NCBI GenBank assembly: GCA_016296165.1
Contig: JAEDJV010000001.1
Location: forward strand, 1 to 54,318
Direction of reading: 5' to 3'
Source: Oscillospiraceae bacterium
Lineage (GTDB): Bacteria; Bacillota; Clostridia; Oscillospirales; Ruminococcaceae
DNA: 54,318 nucleotides
Made by a program: the position numbers and the translations under genes. This document shows, one piece after another, positions 9,064 to 17,203 of this stretch; the stretch's first letter is position 1, and each line of letters begins with the position of its first letter. The notes beneath the pieces are model-generated. The model had not been told where the DNA came from, made no database searches, and saw nothing but the letters and a program-made list of their open reading frames with translations.

Positions 9064-9966
9064 TTGAATGGAGTATGCTGGTATTATGATGCAGCGGCGC
9101 TGGTTCTGCTTGTGCTGTTCATAATTCAGGGTGTGAAAAAAGGATTCTCCAAAACCGTAATTCATTTTGCTCTGAACCTTGTTTTTGTTGTGCTGGCTTT
9201 TCTTATGTCAGGAATTATGACTGACATGGTTTATGACGGATACTTCAGAAGTACGGTATCAGAATCTGTGGAGAGTTCTCTTGAAAATTTTGATGTAAAT
9301 TCTGAACTGAAAAAAGTTTATTCGGAACTTACTCTAATTGGAGAAGTATCAGATACAAAGATATCCGCTGTTCTTTCTTCGGAAAAAAATATGGATGAAA
9401 AGTTTCAGAAACTCATTGTTTCAACATCAGGGATAGGCAGTCAGATAGATGAAAGTAAGTTTTTTGAAGGTTTAAACAGCATTGTAAAATTCAGACTGCA
9501 TGAAAAATTATCAGAAAAAATTCCGTCATGCGCCGGAAAATACTTTAGCAGCCTGGATGAGAGCAATAAGGAAGAAACATACAAAATACTTAATTTACTT
9601 GTGTCTGATAAAAAAGAGGCGGCTGATTACATAATGGAAAATTATATAGACAGTACTCTTTATGGATTTGTACAGATAATGATGTTTCTGATATCTGCTT
9701 TTGTTCTTATGATTTTCACTGCTATACTGCTTGCAGTTATGTTCAGAGAAAAGGATATGACATCAAACGGCAGAGGTGATTCAGCCGGCGGTGCGGTTCT
9801 GTCTGTAATTAACTGGGGTATTGCAATGCTTATGCTTGCATTTGTGATAAAAGTGATAATCTATTCAGGAGTTCAGATAGAAGGATTTCTCGATGACAAT
9901 ACACTTAACAACACCATTGCGTTCAGATATCTTTACAATGCTGACGCATTATTTATAAAAAAGTAA
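9064..9966 (+). CDS. CvpA-like multi-pass membrane protein
   Basis: A 300-aa protein with two N-terminal helices around a KKGFSKT turn, a central soluble segment (about 55-195) and two more C-terminal helices. The first part, with a helix then GVKKGF, resembles the CvpA (colicin V production) family, whose exact role is unknown. The TTG at 9064 is the likely start because AGAGGTG at 9051-9057 is correctly spaced; the GTG at 9055 would fall inside that site. The 97-residue divergent loop makes the family call moderate. Confidence 0.6.
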   Translation: MNGVCWYYDAAALVLLVLFIIQGVKKGFSKTVIHFALNLVFVVLAFLMSGIMTDMVYDGYFRSTVSESVESSLENFDVNSELKKVYSELTLIGEVSDTKISAVLSSEKNMDEKFQKLIVSTSGIGSQIDESKFFEGLNSIVKFRLHEKLSEKIPSCAGKYFSSLDESNKEETYKILNLLVSDKKEAADYIMENYIDSTLYGFVQIMMFLISAFVLMIFTAILLAVMFREKDMTSNGRGDSAGGAVLSVINWGIAMLMLAFVIKVIIYSGVQIEGFLDDNTLNNTIAFRYLYNADALFIKK

Positions 9967-10016
9967 AAACGGAAAAATTTATCCGGAAAATACGAACCAA
10001 TTAAACGGAGGCTATT

Positions 10017-12314
10017 ATGATTTTATGCAGCAGATGTAAAAAAAGACCCGCAGTTGTCTTTATAACTGCACTTAGCGGAGATACAAAGAAAAATGAAGGC
10101 CTTTGCATGCTATGCGCAAAGGAAATGAAAATTCCTCAGATGCAGGATTATATGGAGCAGCTTGGAATTACTGATGAAGAAATTGAACAGATCTCTGAGC
10201 AGATGATGGAGCTGGTTGACGGTGATTCTTTTGAACCGGGTGGTTCAAGTACACTTCTTCCGCCGTTTATACAGGATATGATAAACGGAACTTCTGATCC
10301 GAAAAACAGCACTGGTGGTTTTGGCTCACTTTTCGGAGGAAATTTTGAAAAGGGAGATACCAGGAAGAAGTCAGAATCGAAGAAAAAGGAAAAGAAACTC
10401 AAATTTCTTGAAAATTACTGTACTAACCTGAGCGGAAAAGCTGAAGAAGGAAAGATAGATAATATCATAGGAAGGGACAAGGAAATCTCAAGAGTTGTCC
10501 AGATTCTATCAAGAAGAACAAAGAACAATCCATGTCTTATCGGTGAACCGGGTGTTGGTAAAACAGCAATAGCAGAAGGCATAGCGCAGCGTATCAATGA
10601 TGGCAACGTTCCTTTCAGCTTAAAAAACAAGAGAGTATATCTTCTTGACCTTACAGCACTTGTAGCCGGCACACAGTTCAGGGGACAGTTTGAAAGCCGA
10701 GTAAAAGGACTTGTTGATGAGGTTAAATCAGAGGGGAATATAATCCTCTTTATAGACGAAGTCCACAACCTTGTTGGTGCCGGAGATTCAGAAGGCTCCA
10801 TGAATGCCGCAAACATTCTGAAACCTGCTCTCTCAAGAGGGGAAGTGCAGGTGATAGGTGCAACAACATTCGGTGAATACAGAAAATATATCGAAAAGGA
10901 CAGCGCTCTTGAAAGACGTTTCCAGCCGGTTACAGTCAGTGAACCTACAATAGAGGAAACCTTAAATATCCTCAAAGGTATCAAGGAACATTATGAAGAA
11001 TTCCACAGAGTAAAGATAACTGACGAGCTTCTCAGAACTTGTGCGGTTCTTTCGGAAAGATATATTAATGACAGATTCCTTCCTGACAAGGCAATAGATC
11101 TTCTTGATGAAGGCTGTGCATGTACAGCAATTGAAAGTAAAGCTCTTGAAAAATACGACCGGCTTGTTTCTGCTCTTGAGGAACTTGAGAGACAGGAAAG
11201 TGAGATAGAAGAGTCAGATGAGCCTGATTTTGAAGAACTTGCTTCTGTAAAGGGCGAGATAATCAGGGCCAGAGAAGAACTCAGGGCAGCAGAGGAAGAA
11301 AAGAATAGTGTCTATGTAACTGAAGAAAATATTGCAAAGGTTATCGAACTCTGGACAGGAATTCCTGCAAACAAAATTGCAGAAACAGAATTCAGAAAGA
11401 TAGCAGATCTTGAAGGAAACTTAAAGAAGAGAGTTATCGGTCAGGATGAAGCGATATCTGTTCTTTCAAAAGCTATAAAAAGAACAAGAGTTCAGCTTTC
11501 AAAACGCCGCAGACCTGCGTCATTTATTTTTGTAGGACCTACAGGCGTCGGTAAGACAGAACTTGTCAAGGTGCTTGCTGAAGAAATGTTTGATTCAACA
11601 GAACCTCTTATCAGACTTGATATGTCAGAATACATGGAGAAACATGCCGTATCCAAACTTATCGGTTCACCTCCGGGATATGTTGGCTATGATGAGGCTG
11701 GTCAGCTTACAGAAAAGGTGAGAAGAAAACCATACTCAGTAATTCTTTTCGATGAGATAGAAAAAGCACATCCTGATGTTATGAATATACTTCTTCAGAT
11801 CCTTGATGAAGGTAAACTTAATGACTCACAGGGAAGATCGGTAAACTTTGAAAATACTATCATCGCAATGACGTCCAACGCCGGTTCAACAGATAAGTCT
11901 ACTGGTGTAGGATTTAACAAGACTGCTGAAGAAGTTTCAAAGGATAAGGCAATAAAAGGACTGAGAGAATTCTTAAGACCTGAGTTTATCAGCCGTATTG
12001 ATGAGATTGTTGTCTTCGATCCTCTTTCAAAGGAAGCCTATGCAAAGATTGCTGGCCTTATGATAGACGAGATGAAGGAACCGCTTCTTGAAAAAGAAAT
12101 TACTCTTACTTATGATGAAAAGGTTCTTGAGGTTGTTGCCGACAAGTCATATGATAAGAAATTCGGGGCAAGAGATATCAGAAAGGTTATACGCAAAGAT
12201 GTTGAGGATAAGGTAGCCTCTGAGATCATAGAGCATCCTGATCAGAGAATAAAGCATCTTCATATCACAACAAGTGAAGATGGCAAAGATATTGTGGTAA
12301 AGATTGAGAAATAA
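10017..12314 (+). CDS. clpE: ClpE-like ATP-dependent unfoldase with N-terminal zinc finger
   Basis: An HSP100 AAA+ protein that unfolds substrates for the ClpP protease. The N-terminus carries Cys4, Cys7, Cys30 and Cys33, a four-Cys zinc finger of the ClpE type, in place of the repeated ClpC N-domain. Two ATPase modules follow: Walker A GEPGVGKTA near 176 and GPTGVGKTE near 507. Between them is a charged coiled coil (about 380-425) in the place of the UVR-type middle region. The 765-aa length matches ClpE. No CtsR or CIRCE box is visible upstream. The start has GGAGG 6 bases before the ATG. Confidence 0.85.
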   Translation: MILCSRCKKRPAVVFITALSGDTKKNEGLCMLCAKEMKIPQMQDYMEQLGITDEEIEQISEQMMELVDGDSFEPGGSSTLLPPFIQDMINGTSDPKNSTGGFGSLFGGNFEKGDTRKKSESKKKEKKLKFLENYCTNLSGKAEEGKIDNIIGRDKEISRVVQILSRRTKNNPCLIGEPGVGKTAIAEGIAQRINDGNVPFSLKNKRVYLLDLTALVAGTQFRGQFESRVKGLVDEVKSEGNIILFIDEVHNLVGAGDSEGSMNAANILKPALSRGEVQVIGATTFGEYRKYIEKDSALERRFQPVTVSEPTIEETLNILKGIKEHYEEFHRVKITDELLRTCAVLSERYINDRFLPDKAIDLLDEGCACTAIESKALEKYDRLVSALEELERQESEIEESDEPDFEELASVKGEIIRAREELRAAEEEKNSVYVTEENIAKVIELWTGIPANKIAETEFRKIADLEGNLKKRVIGQDEAISVLSKAIKRTRVQLSKRRRPASFIFVGPTGVGKTELVKVLAEEMFDSTEPLIRLDMSEYMEKHAVSKLIGSPPGYVGYDEAGQLTEKVRRKPYSVILFDEIEKAHPDVMNILLQILDEGKLNDSQGRSVNFENTIIAMTSNAGSTDKSTGVGFNKTAEEVSKDKAIKGLREFLRPEFISRIDEIVVFDPLSKEAYAKIAGLMIDEMKEPLLEKEITLTYDEKVLEVVADKSYDKKFGARDIRKVIRKDVEDKVASEIIEHPDQRIKHLHITTSEDGKDIVVKIEK

Positions 12315-12351
12315 AAGATATTTGTGTTTTAAATAAAATCAGGAAAAATTT

Positions 12352-12383
12352 ATAGTGAACGGGAAATTCCTTCCCTTCACTAT
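12352..12383 (+). terminator. Hairpin after clpE
   Basis: An inverted repeat (ATAGTGAACGGGAA with TTCCCTTCACTAT, one bulged base) lies 37 bases after the clpE stop. No U-run follows directly on the plus strand, so it may be a weak terminator or an mRNA-stabilising 3' hairpin. Confidence 0.5.
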
Positions 12384-12420
12384 GAATTTAAAAAAAATAA
12401 AAAAAAATTCGAAAAAAGTA

Positions 12421-12449
12421 TTGACATTTATATTTGGATGTAGTATAAT
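12421..12449 (+). promoter_or_regulatory. Consensus promoter of the tRNA operon
   Basis: TTGACA at 12421-12426 and TATAAT at 12444-12449 are perfect hexamers with 17-bp spacing. It lies 42 bases before the first tRNA, as expected for a strong stable-RNA promoter. Confidence 0.92.
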
Positions 12450-12491
12450 AATAAAGCCGACGGAGAACGGCACTAAAAACAAAATAAAAAT

Positions 12492-12562
12492 GCGGGTGTA
12501 GTTCAATGGTAGAATGTCAGCCTTCCAAGCTGAACACGTGGGTTCGATTCCCATCACCCGCT
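12492..12562 (+). tRNA. tRNA-Gly (TCC)
   Basis: A 71-nt cloverleaf. The acceptor GCGGGTG pairs with CACCCGC, the anticodon loop is CTTCCAA (anticodon TCC) and the T-loop is GGTTCGATTCC. CCA is not encoded. A small perfect hairpin (TCAACA/TGTTGA) follows and may aid processing. Confidence 0.96.
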
Positions 12563-12603
12563 TCAACAGTCTTGTTGAGTTTGATTTCGTAAGAAATTAA
12601 TAT

Positions 12604-12677
12604 GCATCTTTAACTCAGCTGGATAGAGTAACTGCCTTCTAAGCAGTAAGCCGCTGGTTCGAGTCCAGCAAGGTGCA
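12604..12677 (+). tRNA. tRNA-Arg (TCT)
   Basis: A 74-nt cloverleaf. The acceptor GCATCTT pairs with AAGGTGC (one G-U), the anticodon loop is CTTCTAA (anticodon TCT) and the T-arm is CTGGTTCGAGTCCAG. CCA is not encoded. It reads the AGA codons that are frequent in this window. Confidence 0.96.
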
Positions 12678-12682
12678 TCTAT

Positions 12683-12757
12683 GGTGGGTATAGCGTAGTT
12701 GGTTAACGCGTCAGATTGTGGTCCTGAAGACCGTGGGTTCGAATCCCACTATCCACC
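12683..12757 (+). tRNA. tRNA-His (GTG)
   Basis: A 75-nt cloverleaf with anticodon loop TTGTGGT (anticodon GTG). The encoded extra 5' G (position -1) faces C73, the identity mark of tRNA-His. CCA is not encoded. It lies only 5 bases after tRNA-Arg. Confidence 0.96.
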
Positions 12758-12766
12758 TTGATTTGA

Positions 12767-12792
12767 TTGCCTCTGATTAGTTTCAGGGGCAA
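12767..12792 (+). terminator. Hairpin just after tRNA-His
   Basis: TTGCCTCTGA pairs with TCAGGGGCAA (10 bp, one G-U) around a 6-base loop. It has no pure U-run, so it may act as a 3' processing or leaky termination hairpin ahead of the stronger one downstream. Confidence 0.5.
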
Positions 12793-12808
12793 TATTCGTT
12801 TATATTTA

Positions 12809-12846
12809 AAAACTTCCCTTTCTAATCCTGGAGGGAAGTTTTTTAT
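12809..12846 (+). terminator. Rho-independent terminator of the tRNA operon
   Basis: AAAACTTCCCT (12809-12819) pairs with AGGGAAGTTTT (12832-12842), and the U-run continues. This is a classic intrinsic terminator closing the tRNA operon before gltA. Confidence 0.85.
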
Positions 12847-12898
12847 TATTATTGATAAAATTAACAGTTTGTTCATATTTTAAATAGGACATATATGA

Positions 12899-12904
12899 TA
12901 TAAT
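12899..12904 (+). promoter_or_regulatory. -10 element upstream of citrate synthase
   Basis: A TATAAT hexamer with an upstream TG-rich stretch (ATATATGATATAAT). No -35 box at proper spacing is convincing. Transcription from it would start close to 12911, which argues for the downstream ATG at 12954. Confidence 0.5.
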
Positions 12905-12953
12905 AATAATTATGTATACTAATAAAATTCAGAACAAAGGAAGTGTAAGAAAA

Positions 12954-14318
12954 ATGTCACATTATAATTTTTCGAAGGTAACACCAGCAATTGAAAATTT
13001 TGCTGAAAAATGTATAAGCAGTCATAACATTGATCCTGAACTCTATGTTAAGTACGATGTAAAGAGAGGGCTTCGTGACCTCAATGGAAAGGGAGTTCTG
13101 GCAGGACTCACAGATATAAGTGAAGTATGTTCTTCAAAGATTGTAGACGGACAGTCTGTTCCATGTGACGGAAAACTTTTCTACAGGGGCATCGATGTCG
13201 AAGAACTGGTAGATGGATTTATCACAGAAAATCGTTTCGGGTTTGAAGAAGCAACATACCTTCTCCTCTTCGGAAGTCTCCCGCAAAAGGATGAACTTAG
13301 TGAACTAAAAAAGATCCTTGGCAGTTTCAGAACGCTTCCGACAACATTTGTACGTGATATAATCATGAAATCACCTGGAAACGATATGATGAATATCCTT
13401 GCAAGAAGTGTTCTTACACTTTATGCATATGATGATATGCCGGATGACACTTCAATTCCTAACGTATTAAGACAGTGTCTGGAGCTTATCTCACTTCTTC
13501 CGGTAATGGCTGTATATGCCTATCATTCGTATAACTACTACAAAAAAGGCGGAAGTCTTATAATACACAGACCTCGTCCGGAATTGTCAACTGCTGAAAA
13601 TATTCTATATACTCTCAGAGACGATTCAAAGTATACAGCACTTGAAGCGAAGATTCTTGACCTTGCACTTGTGCTTCATGCGGAACATGGCGGCGGTAAC
13701 AATTCAACCTTTACAACTCATGTTGTTTCATCCTCAGGCACAGATACTTACTCATCTGTAGCTGCATCTCTCGGATCTCTCAAGGGACCAAAGCATGGCG
13801 GTGCAAACATAAAAGTTGTACAGATGTTCGATGACCTTATGGCAAATATATCTGACTGGACTGATGAAAATGCTATAAGAGAGTATCTCATCGGACTTCT
13901 GGAAAAGAGAGGTTTTGACAAATCAGGGCTTATTTACGGTATGGGTCATGCAGTATATTCTATTTCAGATCCAAGAGCAAGGGTTCTCAAGAAGTTTGTA
14001 AAGGATCTTTCAGTTGAGAAGGGTATGGAAAAAGAATACGAACTGTATAAACTGGTTGAACGTCTGGCTCCGGAGGTAATCGGTGAGAAGAGAAAGATCT
14101 ATAAGGGCGTAAGTGCAAATGTCGATTTTTACAGTGGCCTCATCTACAGGATGCTTGGCCTTCCTTCAGAGCTTTATACTCCGATTTTTGCGATTGCAAG
14201 AATATCCGGCTGGTCGGCACATCGTATCGAAGAACTTATAAATGCAAACAAGATTATTCGTCCTGCTTATAAGGCTGTTTCAGAAAGAGTACCTTATATA
14301 AAGATGGCAAACAGATAA
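12954..14318 (+). CDS. gltA: Citrate synthase
   Basis: This enzyme condenses oxaloacetate and acetyl-CoA to citrate, in fermenters mainly to supply 2-oxoglutarate for glutamate. The catalytic residues appear in HAEHGGGNNSTF (His), YGMGHAVY (His) and NVDFYSG (Asp). The ATG at 12954 (454 aa) is preferred because AAAGGAAG at 12936-12943 precedes it; an in-frame ATG at 12912 would lie almost on the predicted transcription start. It is longer than typical enzymes owing to an N-terminal extension of about 40 residues, as seen in other clostridial members. It is monocistronic, with its own terminator. Confidence 0.93.
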   Translation: MSHYNFSKVTPAIENFAEKCISSHNIDPELYVKYDVKRGLRDLNGKGVLAGLTDISEVCSSKIVDGQSVPCDGKLFYRGIDVEELVDGFITENRFGFEEATYLLLFGSLPQKDELSELKKILGSFRTLPTTFVRDIIMKSPGNDMMNILARSVLTLYAYDDMPDDTSIPNVLRQCLELISLLPVMAVYAYHSYNYYKKGGSLIIHRPRPELSTAENILYTLRDDSKYTALEAKILDLALVLHAEHGGGNNSTFTTHVVSSSGTDTYSSVAASLGSLKGPKHGGANIKVVQMFDDLMANISDWTDENAIREYLIGLLEKRGFDKSGLIYGMGHAVYSISDPRARVLKKFVKDLSVEKGMEKEYELYKLVERLAPEVIGEKRKIYKGVSANVDFYSGLIYRMLGLPSELYTPIFAIARISGWSAHRIEELINANKIIRPAYKAVSERVPYIKMANR

Positions 14319-14339
14319 TTTTCAAAAACAACAACATTA

Positions 14340-14370
14340 AGGGCGAAAATGGAAATTTTCGCTCTTTTTT
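14340..14370 (+). terminator. Terminator after citrate synthase
   Basis: GGGCGAAAA pairs with TTTTCGCTC, followed by a run of Ts to 14370. This is a strong intrinsic terminator 22 bases after the gltA stop. Confidence 0.85.
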
Positions 14371-14448
14371 AGTTGATTTAGGTTAGTTTAAGTGGTTTTT
14401 AACAAAAATGAGTTTAACCTTTTATGAGTTATAATACTGATGTTGGTA

Positions 14449-14477
14449 TTGAAACAGACAGGATTAGGTAGTATAAT
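14449..14477 (+). promoter_or_regulatory. Promoter of the tandem GH9 cellulase genes
   Basis: TTGAAA at 14449-14454 and TATAAT at 14472-14477 with 17-bp spacing. It is followed by a leader of about 60 bases and a GAAAGG ribosome site. No operator-like palindrome is obvious around it. Confidence 0.75.
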
Positions 14478-14541
14478 ATATGTGTAGGGCTGTTTTTCTG
14501 GGGTTCGGAACAATAGAAGCGAAAAAGAAAGGTCGTGTACT

Positions 14542-17139
14542 ATGAAAAAAGCAAAATTTAAGAGGATAGCTGCTGCATTATTAAGTGTATCGATGATAAG
14601 CAGTGTTTTTGTCAGCAGTTTTTCAGTAAATGCTGATGCCGGTGAAAAGCCACCTGAGGTTACAGAGGATGAAAGGGTATTTCCTGATCCGGATTCATTT
14701 AGTTATGATGATGTTGAGATAAACTTTGCTAAGGCTCTTCAGTATGTTTTGTATTTTTATGATGCCAACAAGTGCGGATATGATGTTGACGAAGACGGAA
14801 ATCCGGGACTTAAGAATCTCGAATGGAGAGGTGACTGTCATGTAGAAGACTATAATATCCCTCTTAAACCTATGGCTCTGGAAGGTGCGGACGCAAAGTT
14901 TGGTACTAATCTTTCCCAGGAATTTATTGATGAGTACAAGGATATTCTTGATCCTGACGGAGACGGATTTATGGACTGCGGGGGCGGTATGCATGATGCC
15001 GGTGACCACGTAAAATTCGGGCTTCCTGGTTCGTACGCAGCTTCAACGGTAGGCTGGGGCTATTACGAATTCAGAGACGCATATGAAAAATCAGGTCAGC
15101 AGGAACACGTGGAAGATATTCTTCACTGGTTCAATGACTTTTATATGAAGGGAACATATCTTGACGAGGATGGAAAAGTTATTGCATTCTGTTATCAGGT
15201 AGGTGAGGGCAACAACGACCATAACTACTGGAACCCTCCTGAACTGCAGAGCTCGGATATGCTCCTTGATTTTGCAAGACCGGCATATTTTGCAACTGTA
15301 GATACTCCTGCTACTGATATGTGTGCGGGAACAGCTGCATCGCTTGCAATCAACTACCTTAATTTTAAGGATACAGAACCGGAGTATGCTAAGGAAAGTC
15401 TGGAAAAAGCCATTGCTCTCTATGAATTTGCAGTTGAAACCCATAAGGAAGATGAGGGAATGGCAGTTCTTAGCTTAGGATATGACGGTGGTTTCTATAC
15501 ATCAAGCTATGACTATGATGAACTTGCCTGGGCTGCAGTATGGCTCTATGAATGTACAGGTGATTATAAGTACATTGAAGATATTATCTCAGTTGATGAG
15601 TCAATTAAGGATGATATGGGACATGTTACATATACAGGTTACATAAAGAGAATCATCAAAACCACAGGCAGTACCTGGCAGAATATATGGGTACACTGCT
15701 GGGATACAGTATGGGGCGGAGTATTTGCAAAACTCGCACCTATAACCAATACAGCCCGTGACTGGTATATATTCAGGTGGAATCTTGAATACTGGTCCGG
15801 TATTGAACATATGTATCCGGGCGGAATGGCAGATGAACTCTGGAATCTTCCGTATGAATACACAACGGAGATTGATGAGAAGGACACAACATTCCTTGCC
15901 AAGACTCCTGAAGGATATTCAATGCTTAACGAATATGGCTCATGCCGATACAATCCAGCTGCTGGTCTCTGTGCTCTTGTTTACAGAAAAACTACAGCTG
16001 AAAGAGGGGAAGAAGACGCAAGGTTTGCTGACTGGGCAGAAGGTCAGATGGAATATGTTCTCGGTAAGAATCCGATGAACCGTCCGTATATCGTTGGTTA
16101 TTCACCTACAGCAGCCTCACATCCTCATCATCGTGCAGCTCATGGTTCATCAACACTTAGCATGGATGATCCTGTTGATCAGACACATGTTCTCTGGGGT
16201 GCTCTCGTAGGTGGTCCTGACGCAACAGACTGGCACAGAGATATTACCAAGGACTATATTTATAACGAAGTTGCCGTTGACTATAATGCCGGCGTAACAG
16301 GATGTCTTGCCGGACTCTACGAATACTACGCTACAGAAGATATGGTTCCGGAGGAGAACTTCCCGCCTAAGGAAGAACCTGCACAGGAATTCTGGCTTGA
16401 AGCTCTTGTTAATCAGGAAAATAAAGAAAGAACACAGTATACTGTTCGTATCCACGCTGATACTTCACAGCCACCAAGATATATTGACAGTCTTAAGGCA
16501 AGATATTATTTTGATATAAGTGAACTTGTTGCAGCAGGACAGTCAACAGATGACATAAAGGTTGAAGTTTACTATGACAAGGTTGCAGCAAACTCAAACA
16601 TGGAAAAACAGGTAAAAGTATCTGATCCGATTCAGGCTGAAGGAAATGTCTATTACGTAGAAATGGACTGGGCAGGAATTCCTTTCAGAGGTGCTATGGA
16701 ACTTCAGCTTGGCATTATAGTAGGTCAGGATGCAAATTATAATGCAAACTGGGATCCTACAAATGACTACAGCCGTGAGGGACTCGAAATTAGCGACGAA
16801 TATGGTCCGACACAGAATATTCCTCTTTACCTTGGAAATAAGCTGGTTTACGGCAAACCTCCTGTTGAAGATTCAGACAACAATACACCGGCAACAACTA
16901 CTGCAGTTACAACATCCAGACCGTCAAAACTGATTTACGGTGACGTTAATCTTGACGGCGAAGTTGATCTGACAGACCTTTCAGTATTAAGTCTTCACCT
17001 CCTGGGTGAAAGTAAGCTTACAGGCGATGCACTCAAAACGGCTGATACAGAATATGACTCCAAGATAGATGTTGCAGATATGAGTAAGCTTAAACAGTTT
17101 GTTTCAAAGAAGATATCATACCTTGGTCCAAAAAAATAA
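14542..17139 (+). CDS. GH9 cellulase with CBM3c and dockerin (first tandem copy)
   Basis: A secreted cellulosomal endoglucanase of the GH9-CBM3c type; characterised relatives cut beta-1,4-glucan processively. The 865-aa order is signal peptide (about 1-33), GH9 (alpha/alpha)6 catalytic domain (about 45-605), family-3c module (about 615-770), Pro/Thr linker, and type I dockerin (about 796-861). Catalytic landmarks are HDAGDHVKF (nucleophile/base Asp pair), SHPHHRAAH and the proton-donor Glu in NEVAVDYN. The second dockerin loop (DTEYDSKIDVAD) has Glu at position 3 and no Gly, a weaker calcium site. It is closely related to the next gene and ends in the same SxLGPKK tail. Confidence 0.95.
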   Translation: MKKAKFKRIAAALLSVSMISSVFVSSFSVNADAGEKPPEVTEDERVFPDPDSFSYDDVEINFAKALQYVLYFYDANKCGYDVDEDGNPGLKNLEWRGDCHVEDYNIPLKPMALEGADAKFGTNLSQEFIDEYKDILDPDGDGFMDCGGGMHDAGDHVKFGLPGSYAASTVGWGYYEFRDAYEKSGQQEHVEDILHWFNDFYMKGTYLDEDGKVIAFCYQVGEGNNDHNYWNPPELQSSDMLLDFARPAYFATVDTPATDMCAGTAASLAINYLNFKDTEPEYAKESLEKAIALYEFAVETHKEDEGMAVLSLGYDGGFYTSSYDYDELAWAAVWLYECTGDYKYIEDIISVDESIKDDMGHVTYTGYIKRIIKTTGSTWQNIWVHCWDTVWGGVFAKLAPITNTARDWYIFRWNLEYWSGIEHMYPGGMADELWNLPYEYTTEIDEKDTTFLAKTPEGYSMLNEYGSCRYNPAAGLCALVYRKTTAERGEEDARFADWAEGQMEYVLGKNPMNRPYIVGYSPTAASHPHHRAAHGSSTLSMDDPVDQTHVLWGALVGGPDATDWHRDITKDYIYNEVAVDYNAGVTGCLAGLYEYYATEDMVPEENFPPKEEPAQEFWLEALVNQENKERTQYTVRIHADTSQPPRYIDSLKARYYFDISELVAAGQSTDDIKVEVYYDKVAANSNMEKQVKVSDPIQAEGNVYYVEMDWAGIPFRGAMELQLGIIVGQDANYNANWDPTNDYSREGLEISDEYGPTQNIPLYLGNKLVYGKPPVEDSDNNTPATTTAVTTSRPSKLIYGDVNLDGEVDLTDLSVLSLHLLGESKLTGDALKTADTEYDSKIDVADMSKLKQFVSKKISYLGPKK

Positions 17140-17152
17140 AATAATTAATATT

Positions 17153-17186
17153 ATGAGTTATCCTCACGCTGAGGATAACTCATTTT
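17153..17186 (+). terminator. Perfect 14-bp hairpin between the two GH9 genes
   Basis: ATGAGTTATCCTCA (17153-17166) and TGAGGATAACTCAT (17170-17183) pair perfectly around a 3-base loop, with four Ts after. The U-run is short and the next gene begins 20 bases later, so it could be a partial terminator or an mRNA processing or stability element that sets the ratio of the two cellulases. Confidence 0.7.
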
Positions 17187-17203
17187 GAAAGAAAGGGTAG
17201 AAT

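Noticed and set aside
9967..10016. Possible CtsR or CIRCE box before the ClpE-like gene
   Set aside because: No tandem GGTCAAA heptads and no CIRCE arms are present.
12339..12566. Minus-strand open frame of 75 codons
   Set aside because: It runs through tRNA-Gly and the tRNA promoter, so it cannot be a separate gene of interest.
14478..14541. Possible riboswitch or attenuator in the GH9 leader
   Set aside because: The leader is only about 60 bases and forms no convincing structured motif.
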